From Brachyspira hampsonii (GTDB lineage: Bacteria > Spirochaetota > Brachyspiria > Brachyspirales > Brachyspiraceae), in the NCBI RefSeq assembly GCF_001746205.1, contig NZ_MDCO01000001.1, forward strand, positions 195,896 through 259,895: a DNA stretch of 64,000 nt, written 5' to 3'. The translations under genes were made by a program, and so were the position numbers. This document shows, piece by piece, positions 17,601 to 28,164 of this stretch (within the stretch, counting starts at the first letter, position 1; every line of letters begins with the position of its first letter). The notes beneath the pieces were generated by a model, which made no database searches, had not been told where the DNA came from, and saw only the letters and a program-made list of their open reading frames with translations.

Positions 17601-18263
17601 TTATTCTTTCTGTGTATTAATCTTATTTAATTTGCTGCTTAATCTATGCAAGTAATAAGTAATAAATATGAAAAGTCCCATCACAGCAATATGATCCATA
17701 AAGAAAAATATAAAAGCCTCTTCATAAGAAGGAACTTTTGTAACTGAAAATAGTCTAATATATATACCTCTTTTTATAAATGAAACTACTCCATATACAG
17801 CTACTAATAAACCCATTATCATATATATTTGTTTTTTTATATTCATGAATTTCTTACTCATATTTATAAACATACCCCAATGCATACCCAAATGTAAAGA
17901 CATTAATATAAGTCCCCAATAACAGCAAATTATATGCAGTCTTTTATTAAATACTTTAATGCCTTCAAGATTAAAAAATTCAACTACATTTCTATTAAAT
18001 AATATTCCGCTTATAATTAATCCAAGCATACATATAAAGAGCATAGAATTTATAAATGTATTTAATATTCTATTTAAACTATATTTTCCTTTATTTAGAT
18101 TTTTATACCAATGAAAATTCAGTATATGATGAAGTATAAAAAATATAAAAATTAAATATCCCAAATATTCATGCATGGTACGGCCTGTAAAACGATAGCC
18201 AATTAAAACAAAAAAAAGAATAGTCATTATTATATCTATAAATATTTTAATTTTATTTTTCAT
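17601..18263 (-). CDS. DUF4405 / cytochrome b561-like membrane protein
   Basis: A 220-residue protein with about six membrane segments. Histidines are placed as in DUF4405 haem-binding proteins: HEYLGYLIFIFFILHHILNFHW (segment 2), HIICCYWGLILMSLHLGMHWG (segment 4) and a late DHIAVMG. This suggests a b-type cytochrome-like fold, with haem binding inferred, not shown. Redox role and partner are unknown. GGGAGA precedes the ATG at a suitable distance. It is a single gene flanked by family A/B repeat remnants on both sides. Confidence 0.7.
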   Translation of the reverse strand: MKNKIKIFIDIIMTILFFVLIGYRFTGRTMHEYLGYLIFIFFILHHILNFHWYKNLNKGKYSLNRILNTFINSMLFICMLGLIISGILFNRNVVEFFNLEGIKVFNKRLHIICCYWGLILMSLHLGMHWGMFINMSKKFMNIKKQIYMIMGLLVAVYGVVSFIKRGIYIRLFSVTKVPSYEEAFIFFFMDHIAVMGLFIFITYYLHRLSSKLNKINTQKE

Positions 18264-18440
18264 ATATAATTTTCTCCCTATTGCAGAATCAGTTTATTTT
18301 AAAAAGTAAAATAATATATAGCATGCTATTTAGATTATTAGACGAATTATATGGTTAAAAGTTTCTGTATATTTATTTTTTTGTAATTTTTGTGTAAAAA
18401 AGTTATTCCTTCATTTATTTTACTGCTCAATGAGAAATTA

Positions 18441-18462
18441 AAGCACCCGCCCAAGTTTTATT
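18441..18462 (-). repeat. Family A repeat, outer box remnant
   Basis: AAGCACCCGCCCAAGTTTTA only; no inner box is recognisable in the preceding 100 bp. Confidence 0.6.
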
Positions 18463-18480
18463 TAATTTTTTAGCATTAAT

Positions 18481-18566
18481 TAACGCATGTTAAAATAAAA
18501 TTCTTTTTTTAGTAAAATTTGAATTAAAACTTATTATTGTTCATTGTATTTACACTGCATACGTTT
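18481..18566. repeat. Family B repeat, degenerate
   Basis: TAACGCATGTTA and ACTGCATACGTT in the usual 85-bp spacing; the CGCACG core has mutated to CGCATG/CATACG. Confidence 0.45.
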
Positions 18567-18576
18567 TTAAAATTAC

Positions 18577-18622
18577 AAAAAATAAGTACATAGAAATTAA
18601 AAATTAAATCTCTATGTACTTT
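18577..18622 (-). terminator. Intrinsic terminator of copA
   Basis: On the minus strand AAGTACATAGAGATT pairs with AATTTCTATGTACTT, followed by ATTTTTTG. Confidence 0.85.
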
Positions 18623-18664
18623 TGAGTATATATGATTGAAAAACTTAGTATATAAAAATAAAAT

Positions 18665-20941
18665 CTATTTGCTTGGTTTAAAAAAGTTAAGTCTTAAAGC
18701 ATTAGTAACTACTGATACAGAGCTTAAACTCATAGCAAGAGCTGCAAATATAGGATTCAAAAGTAAATCCTTACCCATAATAGCAACTAAAAAATCTCCT
18801 ATAGAAGAAGCTATTAAAGGCTCTCTAAATACATGCAAAACTCCCGCAGCTATCGGTATACCTATAACATTGTAGCAAAAAGCCCAAAAAAGATTCTGTT
18901 TAATATCTCTCATAGTGGCCTTGCTCAATTCTATTGCAGTTACTACATCATTGGTATTTGATTTTACTAATACTATATCAGCACTTTCTATAGCAACATC
19001 AGTGCCGCTTCCTATAGCAATGCCTACATTAGCCTGAGTTAAAGCAGGAGCATCATTTATACCGTCTCCTACCATAGCAACAATGTTTCCTTCGTCCTGA
19101 AGTTTTTTAACCTCTTTTGATTTTTCTTCTGGAAGAACTTCAGCAAACACTATATCAATACCAGCTTCTTTTGCTACCGAATTAGCTGTATTTTTATTGT
19201 CTCCTGTTATCATAGCTGTTTTTATACCCAATTTATGAAGCCTTCTTATAGCATCAATGCTTTCTTTTTTTAATTTATCCGCACAAGCTATAATACCTAA
19301 AAGTTTATTATCATAGGCAACATACATTGGGGTTTTACCCTCTTTTGAAAGGCTATCCATATATGAATGATAATTCTCCGTATTTATATTTTCTTTATTC
19401 ATAAGTTTATCATTGCCCATCAAAACTTTTTTATTATCAATGAATACTTCTATACCGAAACCTGCTATAGCTTTAAAATTTTCTATATCAAGAAGTTTAA
19501 TATTTTTTTCTTTAGCCTCTCTTACTATAGCCTCACCTAATGGGTGTTCACTTCCATTTTCAGCACTTGCAGCTATTAAAAGAAGTTTATCCTTATCATC
19601 AGAAATAATATCAGTAACATAAGGTTTGCCCTCTGTTAGAGTACCTGTTTTATCAAACATTACAGCATTTATTTTTTGAGATACTTCCAACGCTTCAGCA
19701 TTTTTAAAAAGTATTCCAAGCTCAGCACCTTTTCCTGTACCAACCATTATAGCAGTAGGAGTAGCTAGCCCCAAAGCACAAGGACAAGCTATAACTAATA
19801 CTGACACAAATACAGTTAAAGAGAATACAAAATTATGCAAAGCTATAAACCAAATTATACCAGATATCAAAGCTATAGTAATAACAGCAGGTACAAAATA
19901 TGAAGACACTACATCGGCAATATGTGCTATAGGAGCTTTTGAGCCTTGAGCATCTTCTACTAATTTTATAATCTGAGCTAATGCCGTATCAGAACCTACT
20001 TTCTGAGCCTTAAACTTAAAACTTCCTGTTTTATTAATTGAAGCACCAACCACCTTATCGCCTACACTTTTTTCAACAGGTATGCTCTCTCCTGTAAGCA
20101 TTGATTCATCTACACTGCTGTATCCTTCTATAATCTCTCCGTCAACAGGTATCTTCTCACCTGGGCGTACCAAAACTATATCATCAACTTTTACTTCAGA
20201 AATTTTTATCTCTTTCTCTTCTCCGTCTTTTATTATAGTTGCTGTTTTCGGCTGAAGTCCCATAAGTTTTTTTATTGCCTCACCTGTTTTTCCTTTGCTT
20301 CTAGCCTCTAAATACTTGCCAAACTGTACCAATGTAATTATAACAGCAGCTGATTCATAATATAAGTTTTCACCATGAGGATTAAGCCCCATAAATGCTA
20401 AAATACTAGAATATATACTATAAACAAATGCTGCAGTTGTACCTATTGCTACAAGCGAATCCATATTAGGGGAGCCTCTGAAAAGTGCAGGGTAACCTAA
20501 TGTATAAAACTTATAGCCTGATATCATAACAGGTACGCATAAAAGTATAGCGACTATAGAAAAAACCTGAGGATTGACATGATGAACCAAAAAACTAGGT
20601 ATTGGAAACTTTACTATACTCACCATAGGTGCCATTGATATATAAAAAAGCGGTATAGAAAATATGGCAGATACTATTAATCTTATTTTCTGCTCTTTTA
20701 TCTCTTTAGCTTTTCTCTCAGCCGGATCTTCCTCCTTTCCTACTACCTGATATCCAGCCTTTACAACTACATTCACTATATCATCATACTTTAGTTTTTT
20801 TTCATCATAATTGAATACTGCTTTTTCTGTAGCTATATTAACATTAGCATCATCAATGCCTTCAGTCTTTTTTAATGCTCTCTCCACTGCTCTAGAACAA
20901 GCAGCACAGTGCATTCCTCCTATTTTTAAAGTCATTTTCAT
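18665..20941 (-). CDS. copA: CopA, copper-translocating P1B-type ATPase
   Basis: Exports Cu(I) from the cytoplasm at the cost of ATP. The 758 residues contain one N-terminal heavy-metal domain with GMHCAAC (residues 9-15), eight membrane segments, the actuator motif TGES, the metal-binding [10 protein letters not shown] in segment 6, the phosphorylation site [17 protein letters not shown] (HP motif) and [13 protein letters not shown] 20941 has AGGAG about 9 bases upstream. No copper-responsive regulator or chaperone gene is adjacent and I could not find a CopY-type operator. Specificity for Cu(I) over other soft metals is inferred from CPC and the HMA domain. Confidence 0.95.
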   Translation of the reverse strand: MKMTLKIGGMHCAACSRAVERALKKTEGIDDANVNIATEKAVFNYDEKKLKYDDIVNVVVKAGYQVVGKEEDPAERKAKEIKEQKIRLIVSAIFSIPLFYISMAPMVSIVKFPIPSFLVHHVNPQVFSIVAILLCVPVMISGYKFYTLGYPALFRGSPNMDSLVAIGTTAAFVYSIYSSILAFMGLNPHGENLYYESAAVIITLVQFGKYLEARSKGKTGEAIKKLMGLQPKTATIIKDGEEKEIKISEVKVDDIVLVRPGEKIPVDGEIIEGYSSVDESMLTGESIPVEKSVGDKVVGASINKTGSFKFKAQKVGSDTALAQIIKLVEDAQGSKAPIAHIADVVSSYFVPAVITIALISGIIWFIALHNFVFSLTVFVSVLVIACPCALGLATPTAIMVGTGKGAELGILFKNAEALEVSQKINAVMFDKTGTLTEGKPYVTDIISDDKDKLLLIAASAENGSEHPLGEAIVREAKEKNIKLLDIENFKAIAGFGIEVFIDNKKVLMGNDKLMNKENINTENYHSYMDSLSKEGKTPMYVAYDNKLLGIIACADKLKKESIDAIRRLHKLGIKTAMITGDNKNTANSVAKEAGIDIVFAEVLPEEKSKEVKKLQDEGNIVAMVGDGINDAPALTQANVGIAIGSGTDVAIESADIVLVKSNTNDVVTAIELSKATMRDIKQNLFWAFCYNVIGIPIAAGVLHVFREPLIASSIGDFLVAIMGKDLLLNPIFAALAMSLSSVSVVTNALRLNFFKPSK

Positions 20942-21076
20942 ATATAAATACTCCTATATAAAAAACATATCCTATTTTACTATTTTTTATTAAATGTTAC
21001 AATTATCTAACAATATAATTATAATAATTTTTTAATAAAATTCAAGTAGGGACTATGGGTATATTGACTTTTATAT

Positions 21077-21110
21077 AAAAAAAGAGGCATACTTTTTAAC
21101 GCCCCTTTCT
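21077..21110 (-). terminator. Intrinsic terminator of lipoprotein gene
   Basis: Minus strand AAAGGGGC pairs with GCCTCTTT and is followed by a run of T. Confidence 0.75.
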
Positions 21111-21128
21111 AGATAATAACTTTATAAT

Positions 21129-21689
21129 TTATTTAATGGCATCTAATTGGTTAGATTTCATATAATATCTTTCCTGTTTTCCTAATATTGTAAAATTAAA
21201 ATCTGTAATTGTATCTCTGTTTACTGTCATTGAAAATGTATATGTACCATTATCATCTGACATATTTCCCTCATATTTACTTCCTGTAATAGAAACATTT
21301 TCAAACCTAAATCTATTAGGCGTATATATTAATATCATCTTTTCATCATTGTAAATATCTACATATATATCTATATATTCAGGATTTGTAAAAGATGAAG
21401 AATCTAATGTTTCTACTGTATATTCTACTTTTCCTTTATATTCTAAAGCACCGTCATCTATTACTGTATTATCATTAATAGGTAAATCAGTTTTTTCTCC
21501 GTAGTTATCTAAACTATTTTCTTCATCAGTATTAGAGGTTTCTTTACTATTTACATTATCTGCAGATTTATTTTCTTCATTTCCTGTAGGCGTATTACTT
21601 ACAGCATATGTAGGATTTGAAGGGTTATTCTTTGCACATGATACTGCAAATAAAATTACAATAACTATTAAAAGTATTTTTAATTTCAT
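21129..21689 (-). CDS. Hypothetical lipoprotein
   Basis: A 186-residue protein with a signal peptide and lipobox FAVSC (Cys18). Residues 20-75 are a low-complexity linker rich in N, S, T, E and D. Residues 80-186 look like a small beta-rich domain (VEYTVETL, IDIYVDIYNDEK, GTYTFSMTVNRD). I recognise no family. AAGGA precedes the ATG and a terminator follows, so it is a single-gene unit. Expected to be anchored in a membrane with its domain held off by the linker. Confidence 0.75.
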   Translation of the reverse strand: MKLKILLIVIVILFAVSCAKNNPSNPTYAVSNTPTGNEENKSADNVNSKETSNTDEENSLDNYGEKTDLPINDNTVIDDGALEYKGKVEYTVETLDSSSFTNPEYIDIYVDIYNDEKMILIYTPNRFRFENVSITGSKYEGNMSDDNGTYTFSMTVNRDTITDFNFTILGKQERYYMKSNQLDAIK

Positions 21690-21959
21690 TCTTATTTTTT
21701 CCTTTATTTGTTATTTTTATATATAAAAATATAAAAAATTTATTTCATATGAAATATTCTATAAAAATAAAATTAATTTACATACAATCAATATATTAAC
21801 AAATTTAAGAATTTTATTTAAAATTATAATATAGTTATAAAATATTTTTACTAAAAAATAGAAATATACCTGCTACTGTAAAAATACATATATAATTAAA
21901 AAATAAATTATTTTTATTAATTTTATTATATATAATACAAATAATACATTTATATTATG

Positions 21960-22898
21960 TTATTTGTTTTTTAAATAATCATCAAAATACTCTATAGTCT
22001 TTTTCAAACCGTCTTCCAATTTATATTCAGGTTTCCAATTAAGTTTTACTTTGGCTAAACTAATATTAGGCTGTCTTTTTATAGGATCATCTTTAGGAAG
22101 ATCTTTAAATACTATTTCTGATTTCGAATTTGTCATTTCTATAATTTTTTGGGCAAATTCTAAAACAGTCATTTCCGCAGGATTTCCTAAATTTACAGGT
22201 CCTATAAAATTATCCGCATTCATCATTTTTACAGCACCGTCTATTAAATCATCGCAATAACAGAAACTTCTAGTTTGGCTTCCATCGCCATAAACTGTTA
22301 TAGGTATATTCTGAAGTGCCTGTATAACAAAATTTGAAACTACCCTGCCGTCATATTCATTCATTCTAGGACCATAAGTATTAAATATTCTTATTATCTT
22401 TATATCTGTTTTATACTCCCTGTAATAATCCATCATCAAAGTTTCAGCCCCCCTTTTACCTTCATCATAGCAGCTTCTTATACCATTAGGATTAACATGT
22501 CCCCAATAAGTTTCCATTTGAGGATGTTCTAAAGGATCCCCATATACCTCACTAGTTGAAGCTTGAAGTATTCTGGCATTGCAATCTCTTGCTAAATTAA
22601 GCATATTAAGTATACCGAAAACACTTGTCTTAAATGTATGTACAGGATTTCTTTGATAATGTATCGGAGAAGCAGGACAGGCAAAATTATAAATCTCATC
22701 GCATTCTATATGTATTGGTTCTGTGATATCATGTCTTATACTTTCAAAATTTTTATTATCTAATAAATGTTTAATATTCTCTTTACTGCCTGTAAAAAAA
22801 TTATCTATAGATATTACATAGTTTCCTTCATTTAATAATCTTTCACATAAATGAGAGCCTAAAAATCCAGCTCCGCCTGTTACAATAATTCTTTTCAT
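21960..22898 (-). CDS. UDP-glucuronate decarboxylase / UDP-xylose synthase-like SDR
   Basis: An extended short-chain dehydrogenase of 312 residues: [11 protein letters not shown] at the N-terminus (NAD binding), [28 protein letters not shown], and the catalytic Tyr/Lys in [11 protein letters not shown]. The ACPASP and EVYGDP segments are characteristic of UXS enzymes, which convert UDP-glucuronate to UDP-xylose for glycan synthesis. Alternative names in this family are dTDP-glucose dehydratase-like or epimerase, but motif agreement favours UXS. No other sugar-nucleotide gene is adjacent. AAGGA lies before ATG 22898. Confidence 0.85.
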   Translation of the reverse strand: MKRIIVTGGAGFLGSHLCERLLNEGNYVISIDNFFTGSKENIKHLLDNKNFESIRHDITEPIHIECDEIYNFACPASPIHYQRNPVHTFKTSVFGILNMLNLARDCNARILQASTSEVYGDPLEHPQMETYWGHVNPNGIRSCYDEGKRGAETLMMDYYREYKTDIKIIRIFNTYGPRMNEYDGRVVSNFVIQALQNIPITVYGDGSQTRSFCYCDDLIDGAVKMMNADNFIGPVNLGNPAEMTVLEFAQKIIEMTNSKSEIVFKDLPKDDPIKRQPNISLAKVKLNWKPEYKLEDGLKKTIEYFDDYLKNK

Positions 22899-23114
22899 AA
22901 AAAATCCTTTAAATTAATTACATTATATATTATAGCATATAATTAAATATTTCAATTGAAATTATCATATATCATTTAAATTAATTTTTATGTTTTAAAA
23001 ATTAGTTTATATACCATGCCCTTTTATATTTTTTAACTTAATCTAAAATTAAAGCTTTACTAATTATTAAGCACTTATATTACACCATAAATTTAATTAG
23101 ATTTATAACACAAT

Positions 23115-23203
23115 TCACGCACGGTGAAAATATCTTTCAATATAACCAAAATTATATTATTTAATATATTTAAATTATTTGATTGATTTATCGTGCGTTG
23201 TAT
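23115..23203. repeat. Family B repeat
   Basis: TCACGCACGGTGAAAA and TTTATCGTGCGTTGTA bound an 88-bp element. It sits in the divergent gap between 22898 and 23383, the only B copy without a family A element nearby. Confidence 0.75.
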
Positions 23204-23382
23204 AGATTAAAAATATATAAAAGTAAAAATTTCTATTATAACATCTATAAATGACAAAAATTGTCGCTTTTATTAAATTATAAAAAATAAATAGCATTAA
23301 ATGAATTAAATAAAATCCTTAAGGTTTTTTTTATATTACCGTTAATATCAGAAGTTAATTGCTAAATAAAGGAGTTATTAGT

Positions 23383-23622
23383 ATGACTATCAATGGAATA
23401 AATAATAATGTACAGCAAACACCGCAAGTTCAAATGCCTGTTCCTAAAGAAAATAACTCAGCTCAAAATCCTGCTAACATACAAAAGATAAGCCAGCAAG
23501 GAAGCGGCATATCTCCTCTTTCAAGCAGATACACTTATGCTATAGGACGAGATGGCAAAAGATATGTTTTGCAGCTTAGAATAGATATATCTTCTGTAAG
23601 AGCTTTCAGTTCATTAGCATAA
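23383..23622 (+). CDS. Small hypothetical protein, 79 residues
   Basis: ATG 23383 with AAAGGAG 8 bases upstream decides the start; a TTG at 23359 in the same frame lacks a site. The protein begins MTINGINNNVQQTPQ, has a Q/N/P-rich first half, then SSRYTYAIGRDGKRYVLQL near the end. The YAIGxDGKRY stretch recalls a beta-hairpin also seen in some secreted bacterial proteins, but the match is too short to name a family. No signal peptide. The strong ribosome site and the hairpin overlapping the stop argue that it is expressed. Confidence 0.65.
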   Translation: MTINGINNNVQQTPQVQMPVPKENNSAQNPANIQKISQQGSGISPLSSRYTYAIGRDGKRYVLQLRIDISSVRAFSSLA

Positions 23623-23649
23623 GTATATTTTTTATAAAATACTTATGCT
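23616..23649 (+). terminator. Hairpin overlapping the stop of the 79-residue gene
   Basis: AGCATAAGTAT (contains the TAA stop) pairs with ATACTTATGCT; the following tract is only moderately T-rich. Confidence 0.5.
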
Positions 23650-23697
23650 GTAAATATATTTCTATTCTAGTTAGAAATTTAAATGCATAAATTAATA

Positions 23698-25032
23698 TTA
23701 ATTGGATTTCTTAACTACTATTCTATTGCCCTCTACAAGAATAACTTTTAAACTGCTGCCTTTATCTATAAACTCACCCTCGCTTACAGCATCATATCTC
23801 TTTCCATCTATGACTATATAACCTGCAGGTCTGAAAAAAGTATCAGCAACTCCATCCTTTCCAATTAAATCATCATAAGAAATACTTGAATGATATCCTG
23901 AAACATCACTCTCTAATGTAATCTTATTTCTAAAATCTTTTGACTTACTCATAAACCTTGCAATCAATAATACAAGTATAATATCTATTATTAAAGATAC
24001 AAATATTACAAAAGAAGCTACAGCTATATTATGTATTCCAAAAGAAATAAATATTCCCGCTACAATTCCTATTATACCAAGTATGCCTGTGATTCCAAAG
24101 CCAGGTATAAGAAATATTTCTACACAAAGAAGAACAACTCCAAGAAGGAATATTGCAGGTGCTAAAAAATTACTGCTGCCTGAAAAAAACTGAATAAAGA
24201 AAAATAAAGCAAAAGCTATTATCGCTGTTACTCCGCCTACACCAAATCCCGGAGTCTTCATTTCAATATATATTCCAGCTATTCCTATAGACATTATAAT
24301 ACTTAAAATAAAAGGATTAAGAAGAACCTTCAATACAGAATCATAGCCTTCTTCTTCTATATTAATTATTTCTGCATTATTCATATTTTTTAATTCTAAT
24401 ATATCATTTATAGAATTTGCTTTCTTATCTGCAATATTTATAGATACTGCCTCATCAGCACTTAATGTCAATAAAGTCTTATCATCTAAATCAATACCAT
24501 CACTTCTTTTAGTTAAAACTATAGTTTCATCAACCATAGCCTCAGCAGCTTTAACATTCTTTTTAGTAGTTTCGGCAGAAGCTCTCATCGCAGCACGCAT
24601 TGCACTCACCTCTTTTTCTCCTGCTTTTCTAGGTTCATTTCCATTTAAATATACAGGAGTAGCTGCCCCTATTACACTGCCGTCAGACATGTAAATTTCT
24701 TTAGCACTCAATGATATTAAAGCTCCCGCAGATAATGCATTCTTATTAATATAAACAACTACAGGTACATTACTTTCCATAATATAATTCTTTATAGATA
24801 AGGCTGATGAAAGAAGTCCTCCAGGTGTATCAAGTTCTAATATAATCAAATCTGCTTTTTCATCATTTGCTTCATCTATAGCATTTTTTAAATATCCAGC
24901 ATACCATCTATTTATCTCTTGAAATTCCTGCTTCTTTATAACATAAACTTTAGCATCTTTTGAATATAAATAATTAGAAAAGATAAAAATGCTCAAAAAA
25001 AGCATTATTAATGTATTATTAAATTTTTTCAT
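23698..25032 (-). CDS. NfeD-family membrane-bound serine protease (ClpP class)
   Basis: About 444 residues: signal peptide, a ClpP/SppA-like protease domain (residues 30-220), four or five membrane segments (230-370) and a C-terminal OB-like NfeD domain. LDTPGGLLSSAL and NALSAGALISLSA carry the expected oxyanion loop and catalytic serine. Long NfeD proteins cleave membrane-associated substrates and often pair with stomatin/SPFH proteins; none is adjacent. GTG 25041, ATG 25038 and ATG 25032 are all possible; I prefer 25032 because GAGAG lies 8 bases upstream. It gives a typical lipid-exposed signal sequence. Confidence 0.85.
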   Translation of the reverse strand: MKKFNNTLIMLFLSIFIFSNYLYSKDAKVYVIKKQEFQEINRWYAGYLKNAIDEANDEKADLIILELDTPGGLLSSALSIKNYIMESNVPVVVYINKNALSAGALISLSAKEIYMSDGSVIGAATPVYLNGNEPRKAGEKEVSAMRAAMRASAETTKKNVKAAEAMVDETIVLTKRSDGIDLDDKTLLTLSADEAVSINIADKKANSINDILELKNMNNAEIINIEEEGYDSVLKVLLNPFILSIIMSIGIAGIYIEMKTPGFGVGGVTAIIAFALFFFIQFFSGSSNFLAPAIFLLGVVLLCVEIFLIPGFGITGILGIIGIVAGIFISFGIHNIAVASFVIFVSLIIDIILVLLIARFMSKSKDFRNKITLESDVSGYHSSISYDDLIGKDGVADTFFRPAGYIVIDGKRYDAVSEGEFIDKGSSLKVILVEGNRIVVKKSN

Positions 25033-25210
25033 TGACATCACTCTCTTTTTTATTATATATTATTATTTTAGTATAACTTATATTTTTTTCAAGCGTAAAT
25101 TTTCAACGCCGTTTAATAACATATCATTCATTGTTTAAATTATAATAAAAAAATAGCATATATTTTAAGCATATCCTATAACGGCGGTATAAGCATAATA
25201 AAATTAAAAA

Positions 25211-25427
25211 ACACTTGGGTGGGTAATTATAAATTCTAATTTAACAATAAAAAAATTAAAAGTTTTAATCCGAATTTAAATTATAAAACTAAAGGGTGGG
25301 CATGAAAATAAAGCTTTAAAACTTAATTACATACCCCGCCTTTTTTCTATAAAAACTATTAAAAAATTTCTGCTTATTATTTTTTATATGCCAATACTTA
25401 AATGTTAAAGCCCGCCCAAGTTTTATT
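25211..25427. repeat. Family A repeat, full palindromic element
   Basis: Outer box ACACTTGGGTGGGTAAT, inner box AAAGGGTGGGCATGAAAAT, mirrored inner box TTAATTACATACCCCGCC and mirrored outer box AAAGCCCGCCCAAGTTTT. The whole 217 bp could fold into one long cruciform or RNA hairpin. Confidence 0.85.
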
Positions 25428-25444
25428 TATATTTTAAAACTTTT

Positions 25445-25882
25445 TCATGATTGAAAACTTATTATCAATGTGCCTGCCACTATAAACAGCATTCCTATAA
25501 TCACTTTTATATTCAAAGACTCTTTTAAAAAGATAGCCGCTAGTATTATAGTAAAAACTATAGAAAGTTTATCTATAACTATTACCTTATTAACATTACC
25601 AATCTGCAATGCTTTAAAATAAAAAATCCAAGATAAACCTGTGGCTATACCAGATAATACTATAAATATAACAGTCTTTGTATTTAGATTTTTTATAGTT
25701 TCAATTGTATTCATAGAGTTTAATGAATTAGTATAAAAAACTATAATCCAAGAGATTATTAATATAATAATAGTTCTTATGGCGGTTGCTAAATTAGAAT
25801 TAATATCTGATAATCCTATCTTTATAAGTATAGCAGTGAGTGATGCAAATATTGATGATAATAATGCAAAAATAATATCCAT
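25445..25882 (-). CDS. Single-domain EamA/DMT transporter
   Basis: A 145-residue protein with five membrane helices and one EamA domain, so half the usual 10-helix DMT length; such proteins work as dimers. Motif ends GMLFIVAGTLIISF and the first helix LLSSIFASLTAILIKIGL are typical of the group. It lies 45 bp after folD in the same direction and may be co-transcribed. Substrate unknown. Confidence 0.8.
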   Translation of the reverse strand: MDIIFALLSSIFASLTAILIKIGLSDINSNLATAIRTIIILIISWIIVFYTNSLNSMNTIETIKNLNTKTVIFIVLSGIATGLSWIFYFKALQIGNVNKVIVIDKLSIVFTIILAAIFLKESLNIKVIIGMLFIVAGTLIISFQS

Positions 25883-25927
25883 AAAAAAGCTCTTAATTTT
25901 TAATATAGTGTTTTATTATTTATGAAA

Positions 25928-26773
25928 TTACTTTTTGTTTATCTTCTTTTTATGAAGATAAAGCACATTATCTAAAAGCATAGAAACGGTAACACTTCCA
26001 ACTCCATTCGGTACAGGTGTAATATAAGAAGCTATCTTAGAAGCCTCCTCAAAATTAACATCTCCTTTTAAAGAACCATCTTCTAATACATTTATACCTA
26101 TGTCTATAACAACAGCATCTTTCTTTATATACTCACCTGTAATAAATTCAGGCTTTCCAATAGATACACATAATATATCAGCATTTCTGCAAATATCTTT
26201 TAAATTTTTAGTTTTTGAATGTGCTATTGTTACAGTAGCAGATTTCTGTAAAAGCAAATGAGCTAAAGGCTTACCAACTATCTCACTCCTTCCTATAACA
26301 ACAGCATTAGCACCTTCTATATTTATACCAGATTTCTCTATTAAAGCCATAGCACTCTTTGCCGTACAAGGAGCTAAATTGCTGTCTCCTATAAATATCC
26401 TGCCTAAATTAACATGAGATATTGCATCAGCATCTTTTTCTATTGAAATTGTCTCATAAACTTTTTTCTTATTTATATGTTTAGGAAGAGGCATCTGAAC
26501 CATTATTCCGCTTGTTTCAGATTCTTCATTTAAATATTCTATCAATGTCAAAAAATCTTTTTCTGTTGTGTTTACAGAAAGGTTATGCAAAGATCCTATC
26601 ATTCCAACACTTTCAGCCTGCTTCTTTGCTCTTGTAAAATAAACTTCTGTAGATTTATCATCTTCAAAATATATAAAATCTATTCTTGGTTTTCTCTCAA
26701 GAAGTTCTGTTTCCTTTTTTATTCTTTCTTTTATCTCCTTAGCTAATTCCCTGCCGTCTAAAATATTAAACAT
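25928..26773 (-). CDS. folD: FolD-like methylenetetrahydrofolate dehydrogenase/cyclohydrolase, atypical
   Basis: FolD interconverts 5,10-methylene-, methenyl- and 10-formyl-THF. The 281 residues align with the family: ILDGRELAKEI, VQMPLPKHI, APCTAKSAM, VVIGRSEIVGKPLAHLLL, and a C-terminal TPVPNGVGSVT. Three usually invariant sites differ. The catalytic lysine of YxxxK falls on Ala49 (YFTRAKK; a Lys is one residue later), KDVDG reads KDADA, and GGVGPMT reads NGVGSVT. Activity may be altered or shifted. AGGAG precedes ATG 26773. The NADP-binding half is well preserved, so it is a FolD homologue without doubt. Confidence 0.85.
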   Translation of the reverse strand: MFNILDGRELAKEIKERIKKETELLERKPRIDFIYFEDDKSTEVYFTRAKKQAESVGMIGSLHNLSVNTTEKDFLTLIEYLNEESETSGIMVQMPLPKHINKKKVYETISIEKDADAISHVNLGRIFIGDSNLAPCTAKSAMALIEKSGINIEGANAVVIGRSEIVGKPLAHLLLQKSATVTIAHSKTKNLKDICRNADILCVSIGKPEFITGEYIKKDAVVIDIGINVLEDGSLKGDVNFEEASKIASYITPVPNGVGSVTVSMLLDNVLYLHKKKINKK

Positions 26774-26887
26774 ATAAACTCCTAATAAAAATTTTAAATT
26801 TTCTTATTATTTTTTATAATAATATAATGCCGTAAAATAAAAAACAAGTATAGATTTTTTAATATTTATATTGTATATTATTAAGCT

Positions 26888-28087
26888 ATGATGAAAAAAA
26901 TATTCATTATCTTTTTTACCGCCTTGACTATAAACAGCATATCCTTTGCTCAGAAAAAAATAATAATATTTGAAACAGAATACAGTAATAATTATAACTC
27001 TTATGCAGTAAAAGATTTAATAATAAAAAATTTATTTGTTAATTCTGACTTTCATATAATACCTTATATACCATATAAAAAAAGTAATTATAAAGAAATA
27101 AAATCAAAAATTAAAGAACTTACTTTAAATAATAATGCCGATTTATCAATAACTTATGACCTGTTTAAATATAAACACGGACTTGTACTTAATTATGTAA
27201 TATTTGACAGAGAAAAACCTAATGAATGGAAAGAAAAAAATATCTATTCAAAAGAAGAAAATTTATTTGAATCTATTAATAAAGTATTAGAAGATATATA
27301 TTCCTATTCCAAGAAAAACAACAATCTTATAACAGAAGATGAATACATTTCACTTATAGGTTATTACAGCCAAATAATAAACAGTAATGATGAGAATAAA
27401 GTTTATGAAATGTTTTTTAATTTCTACAAAGATAATCTTTATTTCAACATGGATTATTTAGAATATCTTATAGAAAAAGGAAATAAAAATTCTATTAATG
27501 ATATGACTGCAATAATAGATAATATGAAAAAATACTTGGATAAAAATAATCATTATTATCTGTCTGCTTTGGGAGATTTATATTACAGCAGATATAAAGT
27601 TAATGTAGAAAATGAGGATATAGAAAAAAGTATAGAAAATTATAACAAAGCAATAAATGCTAAAAAAGATAATTATATATATTATAAACAACTTGCTGAT
27701 GCTTATATATTAAAAAATGATTACAGCAACGCTTCAAAATATTATAATGCCGCTATAGAAATTTATGATAAAGATATAAATTTGATAAAAGATGCTGTGT
27801 ATTTGCTAAAAAGAGATATGAATAAAAATGGAAATTTAGTAATAGAATATTTGAAAAAGATTATTAATATAAATAAAAATGATGATGAGGCTTTAGAAGA
27901 ATTAGCTGGTATATATGAAAATTTGGGGGATAAATATAATTCTCAAATATATTATAGTAAATTACTTGAAGCTGTTAATTATAATCTTTACATAATCAAT
28001 AATGAAAAACCTAATCCTGTATTATATGATAAATATATAAAAAAACGAAATGAAATAACAAAAAAATTAGAAAAATTACAAATATAA
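26888..28087 (+). CDS. TPR-repeat exported protein
   Basis: A 399-residue protein beginning MMKKIFIIFFTALTINSISF, a cleavable signal peptide ending near FAQ. Residues 20-120 form an alpha/beta region; 200-370 contain helical repeats of TPR type (e.g. YLSALGDLYYSRYKV, YKQLADAYILKNDYSNASKY, ALEELAGIYENLGDKYNSQ). TPR arrays mediate protein contacts, here probably in the periplasm. No Shine-Dalgarno is obvious. It lies 77 bp before the symporter gene. Confidence 0.75.
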   Translation: MMKKIFIIFFTALTINSISFAQKKIIIFETEYSNNYNSYAVKDLIIKNLFVNSDFHIIPYIPYKKSNYKEIKSKIKELTLNNNADLSITYDLFKYKHGLVLNYVIFDREKPNEWKEKNIYSKEENLFESINKVLEDIYSYSKKNNNLITEDEYISLIGYYSQIINSNDENKVYEMFFNFYKDNLYFNMDYLEYLIEKGNKNSINDMTAIIDNMKKYLDKNNHYYLSALGDLYYSRYKVNVENEDIEKSIENYNKAINAKKDNYIYYKQLADAYILKNDYSNASKYYNAAIEIYDKDINLIKDAVYLLKRDMNKNGNLVIEYLKKIININKNDDEALEELAGIYENLGDKYNSQIYYSKLLEAVNYNLYIINNEKPNPVLYDKYIKKRNEITKKLEKLQI

Positions 28088-28164
28088 TATTTTATAAATA
28101 TAGTATACAAAAAATATATTTGTTGTATAATTATGTAATTAATATATAAATAAAAGGGAAAAAA

